Source: Mucilaginibacter cryoferens (lineage in GTDB: Bacteria > Bacteroidota > Bacteroidia > Sphingobacteriales > Sphingobacteriaceae). From it: DNA of 64,000 nucleotides. Location: positions 1 through 64,000 of the forward strand of contig NZ_JACHCR010000014.1 of NCBI RefSeq assembly GCF_014205845.1, in the 5' to 3' direction. Shown piece by piece: positions 25,761 to 34,437 of this stretch. The position numbers and the translations under genes are program-made. The number at the start of each line of letters is the position of its first letter. Position 1 is the stretch's first letter. Under the pieces are notes generated by a model, which was not told where the DNA came from, did no database searches, and was given only the letters and a program-made list of their open reading frames with translations.

Positions 25761-26387
25761 CAAAAACTACTTCTACAACTCTACCAGTAACCGAAGTTAG
25801 ACGTCATAATTAAACTCTGGATGCTCCTTTAGGCTAATGTATCGCAAAAGCAATGATTCCATAGTTTGATAATGAAGAATGTGCGCATGCCCGCCCTAAC
25901 AAAAATAAAGATCTAATCAACTGTAATCACTTAAGATCTGTTTTGATTCTACTTCTGTTTTCAGAAATAAGGAATTGATGGCATCCTGCAGTTTTATATG
26001 AATATTCAAATTGGGCACCGGGCAGAATTTCAGTAGAGGATAACTGAACATTATCTAACTTATAAGAGCTAGGCAAACATAATAGTGGGCTATCTAACTC
26101 ATTCAAGCAAGCTATATTTCGTAGTACAAAAACTAATTTTCTTACATCAAGCCATCATCCCGTTTAAGGCTTATAATAAACGCTACCAACATTTTTAAAT
26201 TGTTAATCAAATAACCCAAACAAATTCACCTTTGCGCCATAAAAATCAATGTCATGGCATTCCAAATCACCATCCGCAGAATTACATTTCTTCTCCGGAG
26301 AACTGATGCGTTAAGCACCAGTTCCCACCGAATTAGTTCCCATCAATTACTTAATAGAACTCCTTTACATTTATAAAGTTTCCAAAA

Positions 26388-26525
26388 GCATTTTAATGCG
26401 AAATTTAAGTTATACCTTAAAATCGCAGTATTTTAAGGTAATCAACATCATCCGACATTATTTTAATGCCACAAAATCAATTGACATTAAAATATTAAAT
26501 TTTTAAGGTCAATGATGTATATTTG
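26388..26525 (+). promoter_or_regulatory. Fic gene promoter with repeated operator half-sites
   Basis: Two 28-nt inverted repeats of the same build: TACCTTAAAAT-N6-ATTTTAAGGTA (26413-26440, perfect) and GACATTAAAAT-N6-TTTTTAAGGTC (26483-26510, imperfect). Single half-sites ATTTTAATG are at 26390 and 26460. The -7 box TATATTTG is at 26518-26525, three bases before the ATG. The layout suggests cooperative repression, perhaps by the Fic protein's own C-terminal winged helix. Confidence 0.65.
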
Positions 26526-26528
26526 TTT

Positions 26529-27650
26529 ATGCCTTACAGAGTAAACCCTGACCGGAACGTTCCCTGGAATACCTTGCCGGAACTACCAATTGACAAACAC
26601 CTCTATGAAGATGTGGAAATTTACAGTCAATTGGGTAATTCCAAAGCCGCGCTTGGCCGCTTACAGGGCAGAAGTATCGTCATTCCAAACCAGGGGCTGC
26701 TCATTAATTCCATTAGTTTACAGGAAGCGAAAGCATCCAGCGCAATAGAAAATATTTTCACAACTGATGATGAATTGTACCAGGCCTACAGTGAAGAACA
26801 AATTCAACAATTAAACGGGCCGTCCAAAGAAGTGTTGTATTATCGTGAGGCCTTATGGGAAGGTTATACGTATTTGAAGGAAGAGCAGGTTTTTGACGAA
26901 AATTACTTCGTTAAAATGTACCGGATCGTCAGCCAGTTTAATGATGGCATCAGAACACCCATCGCCCAGATCGTCATCAAAGAGGGCGGCACCGGGCCAA
27001 ATGCTGGCAAAGTATCCTATACGCCGCCAAGAGGCAAAGGAATAGTCGAAGCTAAACTTCACAATCTGATCGAATTTTTGAACGACGACAAAACTTATCC
27101 GATGGACGCATTGCTTAAAATGGCCATTGGTCATTTTCAATTTGAGGCGATACATCCTTTCCGCGACGGCAACGGACGCACCGGCAGAATATTCAATATA
27201 CACTACCTGACCAAAAAAGGCCTGCTTGATTATCCCATCCTCTTTTTAAGCCGTTATATCATGGACCATAAAGAAGACTACTATGCGGGACTTGCAGGGG
27301 TAACCCAAAGAGGAAGTTGGAAGAACTGGTTGTTGTATATGCTGAAAGCCGTCGAGGCGACTTCGAACATCACCTATGACAAGATCAACGATATCGTTAG
27401 TGCAAAAGATGCCATTTTAAAAGCCATCATCGAAGATACCGACATCGCACGCCCCGAATCGCTGGTCAACGCAATATTCACCCAACCTTACACACGGGTA
27501 AAGCACCTTGTTGGCGGCAATATTTATGCTGAAAATACCGCCAGAAAATACCTTGACCAGTTAACGGACATGGGTGTTTTGGAAAAGAGAGTAATCGGTA
27601 AAGGCAATTATTACCTAAATCTGGAACTGTACAGGATACTATCTGAATAA
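26529..27650 (+). CDS. Fic-family AMPylase with C-terminal winged helix
   Basis: A 373-aa class II Fic protein that should transfer AMP to target proteins. The start is ATG 26529; a TTG two codons upstream overlaps the -7 box. Motifs: N-terminal Fic_N, inhibitory helix SSAIEN (the S/T-x-x-x-E-N/G pattern that blocks the active site), core HPFRDGNGRTGR with the catalytic His and phosphate-binding residues, and a C-terminal winged-helix domain (about 305-373, with TQPYTRVKHLVGG). Such proteins are common on mobile islands as toxin-like enzymes. The gene is preceded by repeated operators and an apparently leaderless transcript; it is convergent with the HTH gene. Confidence 0.9.
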   Translation: MPYRVNPDRNVPWNTLPELPIDKHLYEDVEIYSQLGNSKAALGRLQGRSIVIPNQGLLINSISLQEAKASSAIENIFTTDDELYQAYSEEQIQQLNGPSKEVLYYREALWEGYTYLKEEQVFDENYFVKMYRIVSQFNDGIRTPIAQIVIKEGGTGPNAGKVSYTPPRGKGIVEAKLHNLIEFLNDDKTYPMDALLKMAIGHFQFEAIHPFRDGNGRTGRIFNIHYLTKKGLLDYPILFLSRYIMDHKEDYYAGLAGVTQRGSWKNWLLYMLKAVEATSNITYDKINDIVSAKDAILKAIIEDTDIARPESLVNAIFTQPYTRVKHLVGGNIYAENTARKYLDQLTDMGVLEKRVIGKGNYYLNLELYRILSE

Positions 27651-27663
27651 CCTGAGCTAACCA

Positions 27664-28011
27664 TTATTTTCTTCGCAGCTTGCGCTTAAGGTTCAGGGTT
27701 TCCGCTTTTTCCTGTATTTCCTGGTGTGTAAGCTTTTGATGGGATAACAACCAGTTCATTAACATCTTTTTTGAAAACCGGATACCCCCGCCGGGTAAAC
27801 CTATATAAGGCAATTCTCCGGCAGATTTTAACTGGTAAAGCGTTTGGCGGGAATAACCGGTTATGGTTTCGGCGATCTCATATCCGCCGATTTCGTCTTC
27901 GTTATTTAAGGTTTCATCAACCGGCATGAACCTGGTCATGCATTCTTTTACAATGACCATTAAATCCGCGACGGTCAGGTCAATCAAACGTGTGTTTTTA
28001 TCTATATTCAT
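27664..28011 (-). CDS. helix-turn-helix (HTH_17) DNA-binding protein
   Basis: A 115-aa protein. Residues about 45-95 form an excisionase-type winged HTH: GYEIAETITGYSRQTLYQLK, then AGELPYIGLPGGGIRFSKKML. The N-terminal helix and the basic C-terminal tail (KAETLNLKRKLRRK) flank it. Proteins like this occur as accessory regulators or excisionases of Bacteroidota mobile elements. It lies 13 bp from the convergent Fic gene. The GPG-turn with IRFSK is a common feature of excisionase-like HTH in this phylum. Confidence 0.75.
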   Translation of the reverse strand: MNIDKNTRLIDLTVADLMVIVKECMTRFMPVDETLNNEDEIGGYEIAETITGYSRQTLYQLKSAGELPYIGLPGGGIRFSKKMLMNWLLSHQKLTHQEIQEKAETLNLKRKLRRK

Positions 28012-28109
28012 AGGTGTACATTTACTATCACCAATCTACAGTGCCACTGTCCCTATTACCGTCTCTATTACCATCTCTATTACTTGTCAGTTACGGAGGC
28101 TTTTGGTAA

Positions 28110-28424
28110 TCAAGCCAGATGGCGCTTGTAAAATTCTTCGAGTCGGTCTTTATCTATGGCAAACACTATTTTAAAAAGTGCTTTAAAAACTGTGAGCGGT
28201 CCTAGCTTACCGGGTTCCGATGTCCAGAGTGTCCCTTGAAAATCAAGAAGGTCACGCGGTTTAAAGTATTTCATGCTCATAAGCAGGTGATCAAAAAAAA
28301 GTTTTCGATAAATATTGAAAAGGAATAAACAGGGCCTGTTTATATAATTCGTGGTAATTCTATCCCAATTTCGACCTCGTCGAGGCGATAAGAGATTTTG
28401 ATATTTTAGTCTTTTATGTGCCAT
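28110..28424 (-). CDS. hypothetical 104-aa protein
   Basis: A frame with a basic N-terminal third and a reasonable C-terminal half (FKPRDLLDFQGTLWTS, GPLTVFKALFKIVFAIDKDR) that could be a small folded domain. The start could be the ATG at 28274 rather than 28424. No family is recognised. It could be a remnant within the mobile region. Confidence 0.3.
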   Translation of the reverse strand: MAHKRLKYQNLLSPRRGRNWDRITTNYINRPCLFLFNIYRKLFFDHLLMSMKYFKPRDLLDFQGTLWTSEPGKLGPLTVFKALFKIVFAIDKDRLEEFYKRHLA

Positions 28425-28823
28425 ATTCTTGTATAGTCAACGATTTTCCCTCTTAAGGGGCATATTCTAACTAGTTAGTTGAACAATTGAAATTGATTAA
28501 TGAATTGAGGTGTGATTGATTGGTCAGTTCGATTTCTCGTGAGGATGGCAGAACTACTTTTTAAGGTCGCGTTTCGCCTATAGGGGAAGAACCTTGAACC
28601 TTTTCAATAGCGATTTGAGGCGTTTGGCGGGACAATAAATTCTTATTAACACACATTGTGTTTTTGCATTTTAGTAACTGGTAACCTATAGATTTAACAA
28701 GACGGGTATTAATTAACTCTGTATGTTGCTAATCAAGCAAGAGCCTCATTATGGTTATAAACTAATTCTGAGATACTAAAAAGCAACCAGCATTATTAAT
28801 TGAAGATATATGCATTAGTTAAA
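28425..28823. other. intergenic region before the IetAS-like operon
   Basis: About 400 bp without a plausible gene. It is AT-rich toward the ATPase gene; I see no strong palindrome beyond a short AACAC/GTGTT pair near 28652. Confidence 0.35.
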
Positions 28824-28831
28824 TATATTTG
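28824..28831 (+). promoter_or_regulatory. -7 box of the IetAS-like operon
   Basis: Perfect TATATTTG, 25 bp before the ATG at 28857. This sets the start choice: an in-frame TTG at 28800 would lie upstream of transcription start. Confidence 0.6.
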
Positions 28832-28856
28832 TAAATTAGTAAATATCATTCATTAT

Positions 28857-29855
28857 ATGAATCAAGACTTGTTAGTCAGGCTTTTCCGCTCAATAGACGG
28901 CGATCCTAACGATGATATCGTAAAGGTTGCTGAAACAATTATCGATGATGAGCGCAAAAAGGGGCATTCTAAACTGGCTGACAGATTAAAAACGATCCTT
29001 TCCAAGAACGTTCAAACCAGTCAACATTTTCGAGGTGAATTAAAAAACATCTTCGGCAGTACTGTCTCTATTCCTACAGACCGGAGAAACAATATACCAT
29101 TAGCAACGGAGATTTTTCGGGATCAACTCCGTCATGAAATGATCTTAAATGACGAGATAGAAAAAAAAATCAAGCGGATTGAACAAGAATATGTAGCTAG
29201 GGAACGGCTGGCTCAATTCGGTTTAAAACCAAGACATAGAATCTTATTTCATGGCGCGCCCGGATGTGGTAAAAGCATGAGCGCGGAAAGAATTGCCTGG
29301 AACATCGGACTACCCTTCTTGAAGGTAAGATTTGAGGCAATAATTTCATCTTATTTAGGCGAATCAGCATCCAACCTTAAAAAGTTGTTTGAGGTGATCG
29401 TGACCTATCCTTGTGTACTATTATTAGATGAGTTTGATTTCATTGCGCAGTCGCGGGATAACAAACAAGACGTTGGGGAGATGCATCGTATTGTCAATAT
29501 TCTTCTCAATGTGTTGGAGGACTATGACGGTCCGGGAATTATTGTTGCTACCACGAATCTTGAAGGGTCTATTGATAAAGCACTTTTCAGAAGATTTGAC
29601 GATATCATTGAAGTTCCCAAACCAGGTCAAGCTGAAATTCAACGCATATTGAAGACAACATTGTCCAGCATAAAAACGGATAAAGACGTAGATTGGAACT
29701 CTTTATCGAAACAAATGATTGGATTCTCTGCGGCCTTAATTGTTAAAATTGCAAATGACGCTGCTAAGAATTCTGTTATTCATGGAAATGGTGTTGTATC
29801 GAAAGCACATTTTGTTATATCTTTAACTGAAAATCAATTATATAACAAAACCTAA
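28857..29855 (+). CDS. IetA-like AAA+ ATPase
   Basis: A 332-aa AAA+ ATPase. Walker A FHGAPGCGKSMSAER (about 132-146), Walker B VLLLDEFDFIA (about 190), sensor region VATTNLEG and Arg-finger-like LFRRFDD are visible. The N-terminal 110 residues are helical and probably bind a partner. It is followed after 12 bp by a subtilisin-type protease. AAA+ ATPase plus S8 protease pairs match the IetAS arrangement, first described in plasmid incompatibility and later reported as anti-phage. The assignment rests on the pairing and family type, not on a sequence search. Confidence 0.8.
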   Translation: MNQDLLVRLFRSIDGDPNDDIVKVAETIIDDERKKGHSKLADRLKTILSKNVQTSQHFRGELKNIFGSTVSIPTDRRNNIPLATEIFRDQLRHEMILNDEIEKKIKRIEQEYVARERLAQFGLKPRHRILFHGAPGCGKSMSAERIAWNIGLPFLKVRFEAIISSYLGESASNLKKLFEVIVTYPCVLLLDEFDFIAQSRDNKQDVGEMHRIVNILLNVLEDYDGPGIIVATTNLEGSIDKALFRRFDDIIEVPKPGQAEIQRILKTTLSSIKTDKDVDWNSLSKQMIGFSAALIVKIANDAAKNSVIHGNGVVSKAHFVISLTENQLYNKT

Positions 29856-29867
29856 TCCTAATTTAAC

Positions 29868-32390
29868 ATGGCTGACTTCCCTCATTTGAGGTTGACCCGC
29901 AAATTATTTGGAGCTTATAATTTCCCAAGCGGAGGAAACAATAAAAAAGGGGATGAAACGATTGCAAATCTTGCTAATAGATCCTCACACGGCAATGCAC
30001 TTAAGTCCCAGATTAATAATCTCAGAGATTCCTGGGTACAACACCTGGAAGAAAGGAAACGAAATGGCCTTCCCGACATATTTTCTAAAGACATTAAGCC
30101 AATTTACTTACAAGTTGACCTTGATTCGTTTACGCTAGAATCGTTAAGGCATTGGGGTATAGAAATACTTTCGGAGGAGGACAACGGATTTATTATTGGG
30201 GTATCTGTAGATGATTTTAATTCTTTAGCTGATAAAATAGAGCAATTCCTTAATAACACAGGCACCTATAAAAATACAGCTGCTAAACTCTGGCAAATTA
30301 ATGATGGCGTAATTTGGAGGCTAGAGCACATACTTACCCCTGAACTGAGCCAAAAATGGGATCAAATCATTGATGATGAAGAGTACAATGTTTATGCAGG
30401 AATTGCCTGCTACAGTTTTGTAAAGGACTATCCAGAGAAAAAGACGCTATCAGACGAGGCCTATCAGGTGAAAATTGCGGCCTGGGAAGCTGAAAGAAAT
30501 AACACATTAGAGGCCAGGGACGAGGAATCCTTTAATAGGCAAGACGAATTTGACCGCTTAATTGATTTGTACAGCGGTGAAAAAATAAGTGGGTATATCG
30601 ATTTTAACGATAGTTTTTACGTTTCTTTTCGCATTGTTGGCAAGGGCTTAAAAGACATTGCTTTATCCTATCAATATCTATACGAGTTAGGTGAAATCAA
30701 TTCATATAAACTTCCAACAGCCACGAGTGACACTTACATAGAAATTAATCCTGATCTTATTCCTCCGGAAGCTACAGATCCCAAAATTTGTATAATTGAC
30801 AGCGGCATACAGGAAAGACATAGATTATTAGAGGGTGCTATTGATTTTGGAAGTTCAACATCGTTCATTGCTCATGATTCGGATGTTAATGATAAAGTTG
30901 TCGGCGGTGGGCATGGAACCAAAGTTGCCGGGGCGGTGTTATATTACAATTCAATTCCAAGAACTGGACAACATACTCTGCCATTCTGGATTCAAAATGC
31001 CCGTGTTCTAGATGAACACAATAAGCTACCTGTTGGTACCGATCCGGCAAAACTTATGATTGATGTTACAAACAGGTTCGCGGAAAGTCGAATTTTCAAC
31101 CTGTCAATTGCAGAAGAAAGAGCTTTTAGTGGGACACATATGCCAGCATGGGCAGCTACTATTGATAAAATTAGCGTTGAACAGGATAAGTTGTTTATTG
31201 TTTCAACGGGAAATATATCGTTATCATCAAGCATTGCAGGTCATCCCGGATTAAGGGAGATTTTAGCTAGCGGCCCTCCATATCCTGATTTCTTGTATGA
31301 CATCCTCGCAAATAGTATATCGAGCCCAGGTATTTCTGCTTTTAGCTTAGCAGTTGGCTCCGTTTGTATTGGTGAATTTGATAACCCTGATAAAAAATCA
31401 TTTGGACACAGGGATGAACCTTCATCGTTCACGAGGACCGGACTAGGATTATGGGATATGATTAAACCAGATGTAGTTGAATACGGAGGGGATTTTGTAT
31501 ATGAAAAGCTTGGCAACCAGTTGATAAGTAACGAAGAGTCAATCAGCCCTGAATTGGTATGTTCTACAAGGGGTGGCCATTCCGCAGTTTCAAAGCATTC
31601 TGTGGGTACATCATTTGCTACCCCGAAAGTAACCCATATCGCAGGCTGGCTAAATAAAAACTTCCCTCAACTAACAACATCTTCTTATAAAGCCTTGATC
31701 GTGCAATCAGCCAGATTACCTGAAAACAAATGGAGAAATCCATCTTTGACCGATCTGAAATGTATGGGGTATGGTATACCATCATTAGAAAGAGCAACCC
31801 AAAACACGGCAAATCGAATTACTTTTCTGTCAGAAGGTGAAGTAAATCCTAAGTCTGCCGATGTTTTTATGGTAAAGGTTCCAACTGCGATTAACCGGCC
31901 AGGTTTAGATAATGAGATTCTAATTGAAATTACTCTTGATTTTAAGACACCGGTTAGAAGAACACGAAAATATACCAAATCCTACTTAGCTTCATGGCTC
32001 TCCTGGGAGATATCAACTCCAGATGAGGGCTATAATGAATTTTGCGATAGGGTAATAAAATCAATTGACAACCCCTTAATTAATGGCGGGGGAAGAGGTG
32101 CGATGCAGTGGACAATTTTCAACAGGGGGAATAATGGCATTGTACGGGACGTTAAACGCCAGGATAGCACAACCCAAAAAGATTGGGCAATTATAAGTTC
32201 AAATAAACTCCCTGAAGAGTTTTCACTTGCCGTAGTCGGTCATCACGGTTGGGAAAAAGACATTAAGAAGAAAATACCTTATTCAATTGTAATAAGCTTT
32301 GAGGCATTAGATACCACCATTCCTATCTATGAACTTTTTGAAATAGAAAACCGCGTTACTGTTGAACAAGAAGTAACCATTCAATCATAA
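29868..32390 (+). CDS. IetS-like subtilisin-family serine protease
   Basis: An 840-aa S8 peptidase. The catalytic triad is in order: Asp311 in ICIIDSGI, His349 in GGGHGTKVAGAVL, and Ser582 in SVGTSFATPKVTHIAG. No signal peptide is present, so it is cytoplasmic, unlike most subtilases. Residues 1-300 form a long non-catalytic domain with dense charge; the C-terminal 200 residues after the catalytic domain look beta-rich. Working with the upstream ATPase, it would cleave a cellular or phage protein on activation. Its stop is one base before the next ATG, so it is in one operon with the AbiGi-like gene. Confidence 0.85.
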   Translation: MADFPHLRLTRKLFGAYNFPSGGNNKKGDETIANLANRSSHGNALKSQINNLRDSWVQHLEERKRNGLPDIFSKDIKPIYLQVDLDSFTLESLRHWGIEILSEEDNGFIIGVSVDDFNSLADKIEQFLNNTGTYKNTAAKLWQINDGVIWRLEHILTPELSQKWDQIIDDEEYNVYAGIACYSFVKDYPEKKTLSDEAYQVKIAAWEAERNNTLEARDEESFNRQDEFDRLIDLYSGEKISGYIDFNDSFYVSFRIVGKGLKDIALSYQYLYELGEINSYKLPTATSDTYIEINPDLIPPEATDPKICIIDSGIQERHRLLEGAIDFGSSTSFIAHDSDVNDKVVGGGHGTKVAGAVLYYNSIPRTGQHTLPFWIQNARVLDEHNKLPVGTDPAKLMIDVTNRFAESRIFNLSIAEERAFSGTHMPAWAATIDKISVEQDKLFIVSTGNISLSSSIAGHPGLREILASGPPYPDFLYDILANSISSPGISAFSLAVGSVCIGEFDNPDKKSFGHRDEPSSFTRTGLGLWDMIKPDVVEYGGDFVYEKLGNQLISNEESISPELVCSTRGGHSAVSKHSVGTSFATPKVTHIAGWLNKNFPQLTTSSYKALIVQSARLPENKWRNPSLTDLKCMGYGIPSLERATQNTANRITFLSEGEVNPKSADVFMVKVPTAINRPGLDNEILIEITLDFKTPVRRTRKYTKSYLASWLSWEISTPDEGYNEFCDRVIKSIDNPLINGGGRGAMQWTIFNRGNNGIVRDVKRQDSTTQKDWAIISSNKLPEEFSLAVVGHHGWEKDIKKKIPYSIVISFEALDTTIPIYELFEIENRVTVEQEVTIQS

Positions 32391-32391
32391 G

Positions 32392-33130
32392 ATGGCAGTC
32401 AGTACAAATTCGATTATACATTTTACCAGCGAACTGGATAATTTATTAGGTATATTGACTGAAGGGTTTAAAGTGAAATATTGCTTGGAACGATTAGAAA
32501 GCCATAGAAGATTCCTGCACATGGCCGTTCCGATGATATCCTTCTGCGATATCCCTTTTTCTACATTTCAGAATCATATCAGTGCTTATGGAAGTTATGG
32601 AATTGGCTTGTCCAAGGACTGGGCTGGATACCATGGCATCAATCCTGTTCTATATCTATCCAAAGGATCGGACATTAATAAATTAATATTTGAGTTTATT
32701 GAAACGGGGCTAAAAAAAAAGACCAAAGCAGATTTAAACAGCATGGCTTTTATAAAAAAAAATGATTGCTTATGCGAAAAACTATAAGGCAGATTTAACG
32801 CGGGGGGATTTTTCTTTTAAAGATTATCGCTTCTACAACGAGAGAGAATGGCGGTATGTGCCTACTAAAAACAACCGTAAAGATATAGAAGCAAGGTTTA
32901 ATCCCGTAGATTATGATCACACCAAAGTTGAATTAAATGACACTATAGCTGATATAAGGGTAGAATTTGAGCCAACAGACATTACCTATATCATTGTGAA
33001 AACTATCGATGAAATTGAAGTCACCATCAATTCATTGCGAATGCATTACAATGATAAATGCACGAGTAAACAGCTTGATATCCTACTAACCAAAATTATA
33101 TCGGTTGAGCAGATTAATAACGATTTCTAA
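32392..33130 (+). pseudogene. AbiGi-like abortive-infection gene, frameshifted at an A9 tract
   Basis: Two adjacent frames together make one AbiGi-like protein. Frame 1 (32392-32787) has IIHFTSELDNLLGILTEGF, MAVPMISFCDIPFSTF and YGSYGIGLSKDWAG, the family's N-terminal half. Frame 2 (from 32762) continues with MIAYAKNYKADLTRG, FYNEREWRYVP and FEPTDITYIIV. The switch is at a run of nine A residues (32754-32762); eight A would join the frames seamlessly (IKKMIAYAKN). AbiGi proteins are annotated as abortive-infection antitoxins. It may be a true mutation, slippage-expressed, phase-variable, or a sequencing error. A second A9 run (32712-32720) is in frame. Confidence 0.7.
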
Positions 33131-33143
33131 CCTATTTATAAAT

Positions 33144-34319
33144 TCATTTGACGATCCTTCGCTTTGTAAGCAGGTCGGCTTTAAAATCAAGATTTTTCAA
33201 ACATTCTGATTGATTAAAAAATAGTACGCAAGCGTTTTTACCAGAGTTTTTAGAACTGGGATAAATTATCCCGTCCAACGCAATATCTGTCAGGTCGTTA
33301 AAAGTATATCTAAAATACTCAGTTATAATCTGTGTCGGCACATAATCAATGTGCTCCCTGCCGTCTTTATAAATTGGTGCACTTAAATCTTCTACGAATG
33401 AATGAAGAAAAATTATTGTGTCTAAATATTTGCCTAACTTCTCATCAAACAAACTTGGAACTTTTGGAAGGTCGGCTAAGTTAAGCAAGTAAAGTTTTTC
33501 CTTGTTTAAAAATATTGCCGTACTCATCCTATTTTTTAGCGGAGACGTTTTATCAAATGTTTCTAAAAAGGCGGTGCCCTTGTCAAACGCAGCATAAAAC
33601 ATAGGAATGCCAGCAGGGCTCATTCGGTTAGGATAGATTGCCCGATCTTCGGGGGGAGCCGTAAAATCTTTCGATTTTGTGGGTATAGCCTTTACGGTAT
33701 GTTGTCTACACCTGTAAAATTTGGTGCCAGGTTCAATCCACTTGAATAAATTCAACTGATCTGTTCTTCTGCCAATTTCATGAAGTATTTCTTCTACCGA
33801 GGTTCCGTTGATCCCTGTTTGAAATTGCTTAGAACCCATAAAAACATATCGCGAACGATGTTTAACAACATGTTTAAACTCCTTCCAATCATATTTCAAT
33901 ATATCCCTTTCTCTGTCCCCATAGGGGTCTTTCTCACACCATAAAGCGTCGCCGAAGGACTGGACCAAATCGTCGATTAAGTATTGACTATTCACTATTA
34001 ACCCAGCTTCATCAAAAAGCATTTCATCTGTTTGGTAGGTTGATGCCCCCCAATATTCCTGTTCCTCATCGTCGTAATGAACGCCTTCATCCTCGACCTC
34101 GCCAAAAAAATGATGAATGCCTCGACTTATAAAAGGAAGTATATCTTTGTATAATGCAACTGTTCTTCTTTTACCGCAATAATTGCAGATTCCTTTGTAA
34201 CCCCATTTAATGATATTCTCGCGAATAGCATAATCATTAATGTGTTCAGTACATAGCGTTTTATCGTTTATACTTATCCCACTTTTGGGTGTGAATGCTG
34301 ATTTACTTACGAACTTCAT
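33144..34319 (-). CDS. HEPN/RES N-terminal plus RES-domain protein
   Basis: A 391-aa protein. The N-terminal half (about 1-170) starts with a zinc-binding-like segment (CTEHI, then GICNYCGKRRTVALY) and fits the HEPN/RES N-terminal domain. The RES domain runs from about 195: FYRCRQHTVKAIPTKSKD, APPEDRAIYPNRMSPAGI, FYAAFDKGTAFLET, then VPTQIITEYFRY and GIIYPSS. RES domains degrade NAD+ in toxin-antitoxin modules. No separate Xre-type antitoxin is adjacent, so it could be a stand-alone defence or a toxin with a built-in control domain. Transcribed against the neighbouring units. Confidence 0.8.
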   Translation of the reverse strand: MKFVSKSAFTPKSGISINDKTLCTEHINDYAIRENIIKWGYKGICNYCGKRRTVALYKDILPFISRGIHHFFGEVEDEGVHYDDEEQEYWGASTYQTDEMLFDEAGLIVNSQYLIDDLVQSFGDALWCEKDPYGDRERDILKYDWKEFKHVVKHRSRYVFMGSKQFQTGINGTSVEEILHEIGRRTDQLNLFKWIEPGTKFYRCRQHTVKAIPTKSKDFTAPPEDRAIYPNRMSPAGIPMFYAAFDKGTAFLETFDKTSPLKNRMSTAIFLNKEKLYLLNLADLPKVPSLFDEKLGKYLDTIIFLHSFVEDLSAPIYKDGREHIDYVPTQIITEYFRYTFNDLTDIALDGIIYPSSKNSGKNACVLFFNQSECLKNLDFKADLLTKRRIVK

Positions 34320-34437
34320 AATTAAGTTACGAATCTAATTTTAAGCAATAGCTGTTGGAAGTCAAGAACATGTAAAAGATTTTGTAATTTATAAATATTA
34401 TATTTGATCTTAGTCTTTATCATAATTTTAGTAACTA

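Noticed and set aside
32712..32720. Second A9 run as a frameshift site
   Set aside because: The surrounding codons stay in frame (GLKKKTKAD), so no shift is needed there.
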